DNA of 54,430 bases from Pseudomonadota bacterium (GTDB taxonomy: Bacteria; Pseudomonadota; Alphaproteobacteria; Rhizobiales; Rhizobiaceae): positions 1 to 54,430 of the forward strand of contig JAEYRU010000048.1 of assembly GCA_023435335.1 (NCBI GenBank). The letters are read 5' to 3'. A program made the position numbers and the translations under genes. This document shows, piece after piece, positions 40,048 to 48,676 of the stretch. Each line of letters starts with the position of its first letter. Position 1 is the stretch's first letter. The notes beneath the pieces are model-generated. The model was not told where the DNA came from. It ran no database searches and saw only the letters and a list, made by a program, of their open reading frames with translations.

Positions 40048-42777
40048 TCAGTAATAGAGAGTCTGCACGTTTGTGTACTCTTTCAATCCTTCTTCGCCGA
40101 ACTCCACGCCCAAGCCCGAGGACTTCACCCCGCCGAACGGGGCGTTGGGCTGGATCGCGCCATGCTTGTTGACCCAGGCCGACCCGCATTCGAGCTTGAG
40201 CGCGAGTTCCTTCGCCTTCTGCACATCCTTGCTCCAGATCGAGCCGCCAAGACCGTGGGGGTTGTCGTTGGCCTTCGCCACGATGCTGTCCACGTCGGTG
40301 TAGCGAATAATTGGCAGCACTGGCCCGAACTGCTCCTCGTCGACCAGTCGGACGCCGTGGTCGACGTCGGCCACCAGCGTTATCGGGTAGAAGTACCCGG
40401 GTCCCGCCTTCTGCTCGCCGCCGAGCAGGACGCGCCCGCCCTTCGCCTTGGCGTCCTCGACCAGTTCGATGACGCGGTTGTACTGCATCTCGTTCTGGAT
40501 CGGCCCGAGCACGTTGTTCTCGTCTAGGCCGTCGCCCATCGGGATGTTCCTGGCGAAATTGACGAGCTCCGAGCAGACCTGGTCGTAGATGCTATCGTGC
40601 ACGTAGAGCCGCTTGAGCGCTGCACACGTTTGCCCGCCATTGATGAAGGCACCCCAGAAGATGCCTTCGGCGATTTGCTTCGGGTCCACGTCCGGCAGCA
40701 CGATGCCGGCATCGTTGCCGCCCAGTTCGAGCGTCAGCCGCTTGAGCGTCTCTGCCGAGGATGCCGCCACCTTCTTGCCGGTCGCGATCGATCCGGTGAA
40801 GACCATCTTGGCGATGCCAGGATGCGAGGACATCGCCGCGCCGAGGGAGTCCGGTCCGGTCACGACGTTGACCACGCCCGCGGGCAGCACCTCGTTCATC
40901 AGTTCCACCATGCGGATGGTGGAAAGCGGCGTGTAGGGCGACGGCTTGATGACGACCGTGTTGCCCGTCCTGATTGCGGGAAGCACATGCCACACCGCGA
41001 TCAGCATCGGCCAGTTCCACGGGGTGATCGAGCCCACCACGCCCAGCGGCTTGCGGTGCAGTTCGACCCGGCCCTCGTTGTTGTCCTGCAGTACCTGCAT
41101 GGGCAGTTCGAGATCAGCGGTGTAGTGCGCCCAGCCGGCCGAGCCGCCCGCCTCGAAGCGCGAACCCAGACCGTTCAGCGGTTTGCCCTGCTCCTGCGTG
41201 ATCAGGCGCGCGAGATCCTCGGAATGTTCCTCGATCTTCGCCGCTATGGCATGGCAGGCGGCCTTGCGCTCGTTCTCGGGCGTCGCACTCCAGGATTTGA
41301 AGGCCTCCGCCGCCGCAACAACCGCCTCGTCGAGGTCGACGGTCGTCCCCATGGGCATCTGACCCACGACCTCGCCGGTGGCGGGGTTCCTCACCTCGCG
41401 ATAGCTCTCGGTCAGGCGCACCCTGCCGTTGATCACCAGCCCGTATTTGCCCATGCTCCGCGCCTCCTCGATCTGCGGACCTTTCACCAGCCGCGGAGCG
41501 GCTTCGCCGCGCCAAGCCTTGAATGCGGCCGTGTGGTCCTTTTCGGCCCCCATCTTCTCGCGGGCGCTCGCCCACCATTCGCTCGTTTCCGCGACAAGAG
41601 GCAGGTCCGCCCCGACGGCCTTTGATAGGTCGGCTGCGATCTTCACGTCCTTCGCCAGCAGGCCGAGTCCGAAGCCGGACGCGTATTGCCCGGTCAGCAC
41701 CTGAGACTTGATCGTGCTCTCGGTGGAGAAATTGCGCCCGGTCGAAACGTTGATGATGTCCAACGCCTTGGAGGTATCGAGGCCGAACTTCTCCGCCACG
41801 ATCAGCGCCTCCGACGCTGCCGCGAAACCGGCGCCGGCCACGTAATTGTTCAGCGCTTTCATCGCGTGACCGGAGCCAACGGCGCCCGTCTCGAAGATGC
41901 GATCGCCCATCGCCGAAAGCACGGGACGCGCCTTTGCGACCAGTTTCGGATCGTCGGCCCCGACCATGATCGCCAGGGTTGCGGTCTGCGCGCGCGGCAC
42001 CGCGCCGGATACGGGCGCATCTAAGAAGCTGACACCCTTAAGGGCGAGTTGCGTTGCCAGTTCCTGCGAGCCGACCGGCTCCGACGAGCTCATGTCGATC
42101 ACGAGCGATCCCGGCGCCAGCGATTGCGCCAGCCCGCCCTGATCCTCCAGCATGACCTGGCGCACGATCGCGCCGGTCGGCAGCATGGTGACGATGATGT
42201 CGCTGTTGCGGCCGAGTTCAGCCAGATTGGCGGCGGGTTTGGCTCCGATCGCGGCCGCATGCCTCGTGGTGAGCGCCGGGTCGGTGTCGTAGACAGTCAG
42301 CTTGAAGCCCGCCTTGGCGATGTTCGCCGACATCGGCGCGCCCATGTGGCCGAGGCCGACGAAGCCGATCCGCTCAGGGCCCGGCACCGGCTTCTTCTTG
42401 GCCGGCGCCAGTTCGTCGAGGATGGGCTCCGCCGCGCGCATCGCGTCCACCATCAGCGGAATGCCGCAGTAGAGATAGGAATGGAGCATCAGCTCCTGGA
42501 TCTCCTGCCGGGTTACCCCGTTGGCGATCGCACCGCGCGTGTGGATCTTCACCTCATGCTGGCGGCCCATGGCGACCAGCATGGCCAGGGTCAGAAGGCT
42601 GCGCGTCTTGTGGTCGAGCACCGGCCGCTGCCAGCCCTCGCCGAAGCAGATGCGGGTCACGATATCCTGCAGCGGCGCCATGAACTCGGTGGCGTTGTTG
42701 ACCTGGACCTCCGCCCCCTCGGGGCCGAACATCTTGCGCCTCAGGTCGAGGCCGCGCTCGGTATTGGACTGACTCAT
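40048..42777 (-). CDS. Tri-domain fusion: carboxymuconolactone-decarboxylase-like + hydroxyacid dehydrogenase + aldehyde dehydrogenase
   Basis: 909 aa from the ATG at 42777 with GGAGGGAG upstream. Residues about 30-125 form a PcaC-type carboxymuconolactone decarboxylase domain (RPVLDHKTRSLLTLAMLVAM, HTRGAIANGVTRQEI). Residues about 135-430 form a 3-hydroxyisobutyrate/beta-hydroxyacid dehydrogenase: GFVGLGHMGAPM, DAPVSGAVPRA and catalytic K307 in GSGHAMKALNN. Residues about 442-909 form a complete aldehyde dehydrogenase of succinate-semialdehyde type: catalytic C718 in GGQTCAALK and E684 in LELGGND. An alcohol dehydrogenase joined to an aldehyde dehydrogenase suggests channelling of a semialdehyde, e.g. 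hydroxyacid to semialdehyde to diacid. No stop or shift interrupts the frame. Residue 442 is a methionine with its own ribosome site. Divergent from LysR and upstream of the TRAP genes. Confidence 0.9.
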   Translation of the reverse strand: MSQSNTERGLDLRRKMFGPEGAEVQVNNATEFMAPLQDIVTRICFGEGWQRPVLDHKTRSLLTLAMLVAMGRQHEVKIHTRGAIANGVTRQEIQELMLHSYLYCGIPLMVDAMRAAEPILDELAPAKKKPVPGPERIGFVGLGHMGAPMSANIAKAGFKLTVYDTDPALTTRHAAAIGAKPAANLAELGRNSDIIVTMLPTGAIVRQVMLEDQGGLAQSLAPGSLVIDMSSSEPVGSQELATQLALKGVSFLDAPVSGAVPRAQTATLAIMVGADDPKLVAKARPVLSAMGDRIFETGAVGSGHAMKALNNYVAGAGFAAASEALIVAEKFGLDTSKALDIINVSTGRNFSTESTIKSQVLTGQYASGFGLGLLAKDVKIAADLSKAVGADLPLVAETSEWWASAREKMGAEKDHTAAFKAWRGEAAPRLVKGPQIEEARSMGKYGLVINGRVRLTESYREVRNPATGEVVGQMPMGTTVDLDEAVVAAAEAFKSWSATPENERKAACHAIAAKIEEHSEDLARLITQEQGKPLNGLGSRFEAGGSAGWAHYTADLELPMQVLQDNNEGRVELHRKPLGVVGSITPWNWPMLIAVWHVLPAIRTGNTVVIKPSPYTPLSTIRMVELMNEVLPAGVVNVVTGPDSLGAAMSSHPGIAKMVFTGSIATGKKVAASSAETLKRLTLELGGNDAGIVLPDVDPKQIAEGIFWGAFINGGQTCAALKRLYVHDSIYDQVCSELVNFARNIPMGDGLDENNVLGPIQNEMQYNRVIELVEDAKAKGGRVLLGGEQKAGPGYFYPITLVADVDHGVRLVDEEQFGPVLPIIRYTDVDSIVAKANDNPHGLGGSIWSKDVQKAKELALKLECGSAWVNKHGAIQPNAPFGGVKSSGLGVEFGEEGLKEYTNVQTLYY
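41452..41469 (-). promoter_or_regulatory. Internal ribosome-binding site and ATG for the aldehyde dehydrogenase part
   Basis: Inside the fusion gene, GAGGAGG (41469-41463) stands 8 bases before an in-frame ATG (41454-41452) that falls exactly at the junction between the hydroxyacid dehydrogenase and the aldehyde dehydrogenase domain. It could give a separate 468-aa aldehyde dehydrogenase in addition to the full fusion, or be a relic of two formerly separate genes. Confidence 0.55.
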
Positions 42778-42928
42778 CGAACTCCCTCCACTGTCGGCGG
42801 CGACACGCGCCACCGCTATCTGGCCGGATCTCGCGAGGGATGAGCACCTTTCCACGCCCTGAAAGACGCGTAGGCCAGCCCTGTCGTTTCCCCGGTTCTG
42901 TTCTTTTGCCGGATCATTGCGCCACCTC

Positions 42929-42951
42929 TTGCATTGAACAATAAGATGCAA
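42929..42951. promoter_or_regulatory. LysR-type dyad operator
   Basis: TTGCAT (42929-42934) and ATGCAA (42946-42951) are perfect inverted halves separated by 11 bases, the T-N11-A architecture of LysR-type regulators. It lies between the divergent lysR gene and the fusion gene and ends 13 bases before the preferred lysR start, as expected for an autoregulated divergent promoter. Confidence 0.7.
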
Positions 42952-42963
42952 TTCATTCGTGCT

Positions 42964-43920
42964 ATGAAAATTTCCGATCTGCTCGGCATCGACTTCCGCT
43001 CGCTGCGCGCGCTCAAGCTGGTGCACGACCTGCGCTCCTTCTCCGAAGCGGCCGAGCGGCTAGGCCAGAACCAGTCCACCATCAGCTACGTGATCAGGCG
43101 GTTGCGGGAAGCCTTCGACGACCCGCTGTTCGTCCGGCAGGGACGCACGATCGCGCCGACGCAACGCTGCGTCGACATCGTCGCGGGCGTCGAGCGCCTG
43201 TTCGACCAGCTTGCCGAAATCGCCGAGCCAAGCGAGTTCGACCCGGCCGCGGCCGCGGTCGAGATCACGCTCTCCTGCAATCATTACGAACGCGCGGTCA
43301 TCCTGCCGCACGTGATCAGCCGGCTGCGCAGCGAGGCTCCCAACATTCGCTTGAAGGTCATCCACGCCAACATGCAGGGGCACCAACAGCTGCGCATGGG
43401 CGAATGCGACCTGTTGCTTTCTCCCGTGATGAGCGAGAGCGACGGGCTTTTCCGCCGCATGCTGATCGAGGATCGCTACGTCTGCGTAATGGACGGGTCC
43501 AACCCGCTTGCCTCGGAGCCGATCACTGTCGAGAGGTTCGCCGCGGCGAACCATGTCTTCATCTCCTACGAAGGAACGTGGCGGCCGGCCTATCGCGACC
43601 TCATCGAAAGCCACGGCATCGCGCCGCGCACGGTGCTGGACCTGCCAAGCACGGGCGAGGTCGGCAGGCTTATCGCCGGCACGGATCTCGTCGCGACGGT
43701 CACGAACCTTCTCGCGCACAGCTACGGCCACGGGCTTGCGATCCGGCCCGGTCCGTTCGACAGCCGGGTCAGGGTCTACCAGTACTGGACAACGCGCACG
43801 CACCGTTCGCGCGCGCATCGCTGGCTGCGCGACCTGGTCGCAGAGGAGGCGGCGGCGGCTTCGGAAGCGGCGGGGGGGCGCCGCGACCGCAAGGCAACGC
43901 CTGCCGCGGCAACAACCTAG
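42964..43920 (+). CDS. LysR-family transcriptional regulator
   Basis: 318 aa from the ATG at 42964; in-frame ATGs at 42934 and 42946 exist, but they lie inside or touch the dyad operator, so the later start is preferred although no clear ribosome site is visible. The DNA-binding helix-turn-helix spans about residues 10-65 (FRSLRALKLVHDLRSFSEAAERLG, QSTISYVIRRLREAFDDPLFVR), followed by a LysR substrate domain. The C-terminal 25 residues are Ala/Arg-rich. It probably senses a substrate or intermediate of the second TRAP/dehydrogenase locus. It converges with the isomerase gene, overlapping it by 4 bases. Confidence 0.92.
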   Translation: MKISDLLGIDFRSLRALKLVHDLRSFSEAAERLGQNQSTISYVIRRLREAFDDPLFVRQGRTIAPTQRCVDIVAGVERLFDQLAEIAEPSEFDPAAAAVEITLSCNHYERAVILPHVISRLRSEAPNIRLKVIHANMQGHQQLRMGECDLLLSPVMSESDGLFRRMLIEDRYVCVMDGSNPLASEPITVERFAAANHVFISYEGTWRPAYRDLIESHGIAPRTVLDLPSTGEVGRLIAGTDLVATVTNLLAHSYGHGLAIRPGPFDSRVRVYQYWTTRTHRSRAHRWLRDLVAEEAAAASEAAGGRRDRKATPAAATT

Positions 43921-44684
43921 CGGAACCAGCCGAGCGAGGCTGCGGTGGTGGTGCTCGGAACATACTCCGCCCCGACCCACCCGTCGTACCCGGATGCGTC
44001 GATCGCCGCGAAAAGCGCCGGGAAATCGATCGTGCCCGTACCCGGCTCATGCCGCCCTGGCGCATCGGCGAACTGCAGGTGCGCGACGCTTGGCAGCGCT
44101 GCCCGGAACCCGTCCAGCAGGTCACCCTCCATGATCTGGCGGTGGTAGAAATCGAACTGCAATGCCAGGTTCGGCCGGCCGCACTCATCGAGCAACGCGA
44201 TCGCCTCACCCGTGCGGCTCACCAGATAGCGGGGCACGTCACGCGTATTGCAGGGCTCCAGCATGACGGTGACGCCGTCCCTCGCGAAGAGATCAGCCGC
44301 GCGCCGCAGGTTGTCCGCCAGAGTCAATCGCGCCCGGGCAGGATCGCATCCCTGCGGAAGCCGCCCGGCGAGCACGTTCACCCGCCGGCAGCCCAGCGCA
44401 TCGACATAGGCGCGCGCCGTCTCGAGCCCGCGGGCGAACTCCTCCTCCCGTCCCGGTACGCAGGCGAGCCCGTCGCCGCCGCTCGAAAGGTCGCCGGCGG
44501 GCACATTGATGAGGACCACCTCGACGCCAGCCGCCGAGGCACGTGCCGCAATCACATCTGCAGGATGCTCATAGGGGAACTGGATGTCGACGCCCTTGAA
44601 TCCCAGATCGGAGGCCGCCTGGAACCGGTCGAGGAACGCGTGCTCCTGCAGCATCATGCTCAGATTGATCGAGAAGCGGGGCAT
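43917..44684 (-). CDS. TIM-barrel sugar-acid isomerase (hydroxypyruvate isomerase / OtnI type)
   Basis: 255 aa, the usual length. Features: PRFSINLSMMLQEHAFLDRFQAA at the start, MLEPCNTRDVPRYLVS with the metal glutamate, LQFDFYHRQIMEGD and FPALFAAIDASGYDGWVGAEYVP with the second glutamate. The family interconverts hydroxypyruvate and tartronate semialdehyde, or 2-oxo-tetronates (OtnI). With the beta-hydroxyacid dehydrogenase of the fusion gene this hints at a tetronate- or tartronate-like pathway, but no OtnK/OtnC partner is present. It lies 3 bases after the SDR gene. Confidence 0.85.
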   Translation of the reverse strand: MPRFSINLSMMLQEHAFLDRFQAASDLGFKGVDIQFPYEHPADVIAARASAAGVEVVLINVPAGDLSSGGDGLACVPGREEEFARGLETARAYVDALGCRRVNVLAGRLPQGCDPARARLTLADNLRRAADLFARDGVTVMLEPCNTRDVPRYLVSRTGEAIALLDECGRPNLALQFDFYHRQIMEGDLLDGFRAALPSVAHLQFADAPGRHEPGTGTIDFPALFAAIDASGYDGWVGAEYVPSTTTAASLGWFR

Positions 44685-44687
44685 CGC

Positions 44688-45434
44688 CTACTCGTAGCCG
44701 CCGTTCACGCCGATGAACTGGCCGGTGATCGAACGCGCGCCGTCGCTGGCGAGGAACAGAACCGTCGCGGCCACCTCCTCTGGCTCGATGAAGGCGCGGT
44801 TCGCCTGGCGGCTGAGATAGTAGGCTTCGGCCTCCTCGAACGAGAGATCGTTCGCCTCCGCATACGCTTTCACCACATTGATGATGCGCTCCCCGCGGAT
44901 GGCCGCCGGAAGGATCGCGTTGACCCTGATCCCCATCGTGCCCACCTCGCGCGCCAGCGAAGCGGTGAGGCCGAGGATGCCCCACTTCGAGGACGCGTAC
45001 ACCGAACGGTTGGGGTAGCCGATCTTGGCGGCAACCGACGACATGTTGACGATCACCCCGTACTTCGCCGCGATCATGCCGGGCAGCGCGCACTTGGCCG
45101 CGACGAAGTGGCTGGTGAGGTTGATCTCCATGGTCCGCTGCCATTCCGACACCGGCATTTCCAGCACCGGCAGAGTAGGCCCGGCCACCCCGGCATTGTT
45201 GACCAGCAGCCCGATCGTCGGGAAACCGGCAAAGACCCTCTCGATCGCCGCCGGATCGCCCATGTCGCAAAGGTGGAAGTCACAGCCGATCGCCTCGGCG
45301 GTCTCGCGGCCCTTTTCCTCGTCGATGTCGGTGATCGCGACCCGCCATTCCGCCTTGATCAGGCTCTCGGCTATCGCGCGCCCGATCCCCGACGCTGCGG
45401 CGGTCACGACTGCGAAGTTGGAGCGTTCGTTCAT
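44688..45434 (-). CDS. Short-chain dehydrogenase/reductase
   Basis: 248 aa from the ATG at 45434 with AGAGGTG upstream. The cofactor motif is TAAASGIGRAIAESL (Ala replacing the first Gly of the usual TGxxxGxG), with NNAG in LLVNNAGVAGPTL, Ser in NMSSVAAKIG and YxxxK in YASSKWG. It heads a two-gene operon with the TIM-barrel isomerase. Substrate unknown; likely a hydroxyacid or sugar-acid of the same pathway. Confidence 0.88.
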   Translation of the reverse strand: MNERSNFAVVTAAASGIGRAIAESLIKAEWRVAITDIDEEKGRETAEAIGCDFHLCDMGDPAAIERVFAGFPTIGLLVNNAGVAGPTLPVLEMPVSEWQRTMEINLTSHFVAAKCALPGMIAAKYGVIVNMSSVAAKIGYPNRSVYASSKWGILGLTASLAREVGTMGIRVNAILPAAIRGERIINVVKAYAEANDLSFEEAEAYYLSRQANRAFIEPEEVAATVLFLASDGARSITGQFIGVNGGYE

Positions 45435-45564
45435 TTTCACCTCTGGAAGCGAAGGGAGGGCGTGACGGCCGGGGACGCGATGAGTATTACATTGCGCCGC
45501 CGGGAGGCAACCGGACGGATCGGTGAAACGAGGCGGCGCAGACGCCGCGGTGGGAGGTAGGTGC

Positions 45565-47604
45565 GTGGTCAAGGACGGCGAGTTTCTTTGGGAGGGCGAC
45601 GACGCCTTCAAGCGCACGGCCAACCCGACGGCCTTGCTCGGCTGGCTGCGGGAGAAGCGAGGGCTCGACTTTGCCGACTACGAGGCGATGCGCGCATGGT
45701 CGGCTGCCGATATCGAGGCGTTCTGGGCCGCCATCTGGGATTATTTCGACATCATCTCCGAGACGCCCTATGAGGCCGTGCTTGGCAGGCGGGAGATGCC
45801 CGGCGCCGAATGGTTCGTCGGCAGCCGCGTCAACTACGCCGAGCACGTGCTGCGCCGCGAGACCGACCATCCCGAACGCACCATGCTCTATCACCTGTCG
45901 GAACAGCGGCCGCTCGCCGAGATGTCGTGGGGCGAGGTCGGCGGCAAGGTCCGCATCCTGGCGACGCGGCTGCGCGAGATGGGGGTGGGCCCGGGCGACC
46001 GCGTCGTCTCCTACCTGCCCAATATTCCCGAGACCATCATCGCCTGCCTCGCCACGACGGCGATCGGAGCGATCTGGTCGTCCGCCGCGCCCGAATTCGG
46101 CGTCAAGACGGTCGCCGACCGCTTTGCCCAGATCGAGCCTAAGGTGATGTTCGCGGCCGACGGCTACCGCTTCGCCGGAAAGCGGTTCGCGCGCGATGGC
46201 GAGATAGCGGAAATCGTCGCCGGCCTCCCCTCGCTGGAGACCGTGGTCTGGCTCGACTATCTGGGCGATGTGGAGCGGCCTCCCCGGCCCGGCAAGCAGG
46301 TCGTGTCCTGGGCCGACTTGACCGCCGGCGAGCCGGTACCTCTGGAGAGCTTCCGCTACGAGCGGGTGGCGCACGACCACCCGCTATGGATCCTCTTCTC
46401 CTCAGGCACCACCGGACTGCCGAAGGCGATCGTCCACAGCCATGTCGGGATCATTCTCGAGCACTACAAGTCGGCGGCATTCCACCTCAACCTCAAGCCG
46501 TCGTCCTGCATGTTCTTCTATTCCACCACCGGCTGGGTGATGTGGAACACGCTGCTGTGGGGGCCGCTCATGGGCGGCAAGGTCGCGCTCTACGACGGCA
46601 GCCCCACCTGGCCCGCGCCGGACCTGCTGTGGAAGCTCGCGGCGGAGACCGGCGCCACCTCCTTCGGCGCGAGCCCCACCTTCGTGGAGAACATGCGCAA
46701 GGCCGGCATCGTACCACGCGAGAAATACGACCTGTCGGCGCTCGAGAACATCTTTCTCGCCGGCTCGCCGGCAACGCCCGAGACCTACGCGTGGCTCTAC
46801 GAGGCGGTGAAGAAGGACCTCTGGGTCACCTCCCAGTCGGGCGGAACCGAGTTCTGCAGCGGCATCGTCGGGGGAGCGCCGCTGCTTCCGGTCCACGCGG
46901 GCGAAATCCAGGCGCGCTGTCTCGGGGTCGATGTCCGCGTCCTCGACGACGCCGGCAACGAACTCATCGACGAGGTCGGTGAGATGGTCATCGCAAGCCC
47001 GATGCCGTCCATGCCGATATTCATGTGGGGCGACGAGGACTTTGCGCGTTACCGCGAATCATACTTCGACACCTATCCGGGCAAATGGCGGCACGGCGAC
47101 TTCATGATGGTGAACTCGCGCGGCGGCTGCTTCGTCTACGGACGCTCCGACTCCACCCTCAACCGTTTCGGCGTGCGCATCGGTTCGGCCGAGATATACC
47201 GCACGCTCGACAAGGTGGACGCGATCGCCGACAGCCTTGTTGTCTGCATCGAGGAGCCGGGGGGCGGGTTCTACATGCCGCTCTTCGTGCAACTGCGGGA
47301 GGGCGCGGTACTCGATGAGGGGCTGCTCGCGCAGATCCGCGAGCGCCTTCGCACCGAGCGCAGCCCGCGCCACGTGCCCGACGAGGTGCTGGCGGCGCCG
47401 GCGATCCCCTACACCCTTACCGGCAAGAAGATGGAGGTGCCGGTCCGCAAGCTGCTGATGGGCTGGCCGGCCGAAAAGGCCTACAGCCCGGATGCCATGC
47501 AGGCTCCTCAGGCCATGCAGTGGTTCGTGGATTTCGCGGAGCGGCGGCGCAGGCAGTCCAACCGGGGAGGCCTCTACGAGGCCCTCTCCCGGCGGTCCGG
47601 ATGA
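45565..47604 (+). CDS. aacS: Acetoacetyl-CoA synthetase
   Basis: 679 aa from a GTG at 45565 with GGGAGG at 7-base spacing; the frame is open to an ATG 14 codons upstream that has no ribosome site. It is an acyl-adenylate-forming enzyme: N-terminal ACAS-like segment, P-loop SSGTTGLPKAIVHSHVG, LFYSTTGW-like FFYSTTGWVMWN, and the C-terminal TGKKMEVPVRKLL with the catalytic lysine. Total length, SRVNYAEHVLRR and GRSDSTLNRFGVRIGSAEIY favour acetoacetate--CoA ligase over acetyl-CoA synthetase. It activates acetoacetate in the cytoplasm, linked here with catabolic genes. Confidence 0.9.
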   Translation: MVKDGEFLWEGDDAFKRTANPTALLGWLREKRGLDFADYEAMRAWSAADIEAFWAAIWDYFDIISETPYEAVLGRREMPGAEWFVGSRVNYAEHVLRRETDHPERTMLYHLSEQRPLAEMSWGEVGGKVRILATRLREMGVGPGDRVVSYLPNIPETIIACLATTAIGAIWSSAAPEFGVKTVADRFAQIEPKVMFAADGYRFAGKRFARDGEIAEIVAGLPSLETVVWLDYLGDVERPPRPGKQVVSWADLTAGEPVPLESFRYERVAHDHPLWILFSSGTTGLPKAIVHSHVGIILEHYKSAAFHLNLKPSSCMFFYSTTGWVMWNTLLWGPLMGGKVALYDGSPTWPAPDLLWKLAAETGATSFGASPTFVENMRKAGIVPREKYDLSALENIFLAGSPATPETYAWLYEAVKKDLWVTSQSGGTEFCSGIVGGAPLLPVHAGEIQARCLGVDVRVLDDAGNELIDEVGEMVIASPMPSMPIFMWGDEDFARYRESYFDTYPGKWRHGDFMMVNSRGGCFVYGRSDSTLNRFGVRIGSAEIYRTLDKVDAIADSLVVCIEEPGGGFYMPLFVQLREGAVLDEGLLAQIRERLRTERSPRHVPDEVLAAPAIPYTLTGKKMEVPVRKLLMGWPAEKAYSPDAMQAPQAMQWFVDFAERRRRQSNRGGLYEALSRRSG

Positions 47605-47611
47605 GCGACCC

Positions 47612-48490
47612 CTAGCGCAGCTTGAGCAGCTTGATCGCGTTTTCCTTGAGCACCAGCGGGCGCACGTTCTCGCGGATGTCGAGAGCTTCGAAATCCGCGA
47701 GCCACCGGTCCGGCGTGATCGCCGGCCAGTCGGAGCCGAACAGCATCTTGTGCTTCAGGATCGTGTTCACATACTGCACGAGGATCGGCGGGAAGTACTT
47801 CGGCGACCAGCCGGACAGGTCGATGTAGACGTTCGGCTTGTGGGTCGCCACCGACAGCGCCTCCTCCTGCCAGGGGAAGGACGGGTGCGCCAGGATGATC
47901 GGCATGTCGGGGAAGTCGACCGCCACGTCATCGAGATGGATCGGGTTCGAGTATTTCAGCCGCATTCCCATGCCGCCGCGCATGCCGGAGCCGACGCCGG
48001 TCTGGCCGGTGTGGAACAGGGCGATGCAGTTTTCTTCCGCGATCGCCTCGTAGAGCACGTATGCCGCCCGGTCGTTCGGGAAGAAGCCCTGCATCGTCGG
48101 GTGGAACTTGAAGCCCTTGATACCGTAGTCGCGGATCAGCCGCCGCGCCTCGCGTGCGCCCGTCTTGCCCTTGGCGGGGTCGATGGAGGCGAACGGGATC
48201 ATGATGTCGCTGTTTTGCGACGCGATCTCCGCAACTTCCTCGTTCTTGTAGCGGCGGAAGCCGGTCTCGCGCTCGCCGTCCACGCCGAAGATCACGCAGC
48301 CGATCTTGCGCTCGCGGTAGTAGTCGGCAGTCTCCTGGATCGTCGGCAGCATTCCTTGCGCCCCGGCCGGATTGCGAAAATACTTCGCCATGCCCGCCTG
48401 GAACTCGTCATAGCCGTCGTCGCGCGGGCCGCAGCAGGGTTCTTCCGCGTGGGTGTGGATGTCGATCGCGACCAGTTCGTCCAGATTCAT
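47612..48490 (-). CDS. Amidohydrolase-2 family hydrolase/decarboxylase
   Basis: 292 aa from the ATG at 48490 with AAAGGAACC upstream. Metal-site motifs: DIHTH at the start, GFKFHPTMQGF, FHTGQTGVG, LAHPSFPW and FGSDWPAI near the end, all typical of PF04909 proteins (gamma-resorcylate decarboxylase, ACMSD, lactonases and others). The substrate cannot be told; position beside acetoacetyl-CoA synthetase and a ThDP enzyme suggests catabolism of a carboxylated or ring-derived compound. Converges with aacS, 7 bases apart, and is divergent from the ThDP gene. Confidence 0.85.
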   Translation of the reverse strand: MNLDELVAIDIHTHAEEPCCGPRDDGYDEFQAGMAKYFRNPAGAQGMLPTIQETADYYRERKIGCVIFGVDGERETGFRRYKNEEVAEIASQNSDIMIPFASIDPAKGKTGAREARRLIRDYGIKGFKFHPTMQGFFPNDRAAYVLYEAIAEENCIALFHTGQTGVGSGMRGGMGMRLKYSNPIHLDDVAVDFPDMPIILAHPSFPWQEEALSVATHKPNVYIDLSGWSPKYFPPILVQYVNTILKHKMLFGSDWPAITPDRWLADFEALDIRENVRPLVLKENAIKLLKLR

Positions 48491-48676
48491 CGCGGTTCCT
48501 TTCCTGCGGCCAGTCGATTGCGCGGCGCACATTCCCCAAACAGGGACTGGAAGTAAACAAGTTATTTAGAGACGCTATGCCGCAGAACGAGGCGTCCATC
48601 GACGGGTTTGCGTCCGCGCCCGTTTAGGGCCAAAAGACACTCCAGTGACCAGTAGCGTGAGTGGAGGGCGTGCCTA

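Noticed and set aside
40048..42777. Possibility that the tri-domain gene is a frameshift artefact
   Set aside because: All three domains are in one frame without stops and with complete catalytic motifs; a fusion by error would need an exact missed stop. Still listed as a check.
43917..44684. Complete OtnI/OtnK/OtnC or LtnD tetronate pathway
   Set aside because: Only an isomerase-type and a hydroxyacid-dehydrogenase-type domain are present; no kinase or aldolase is in the window.
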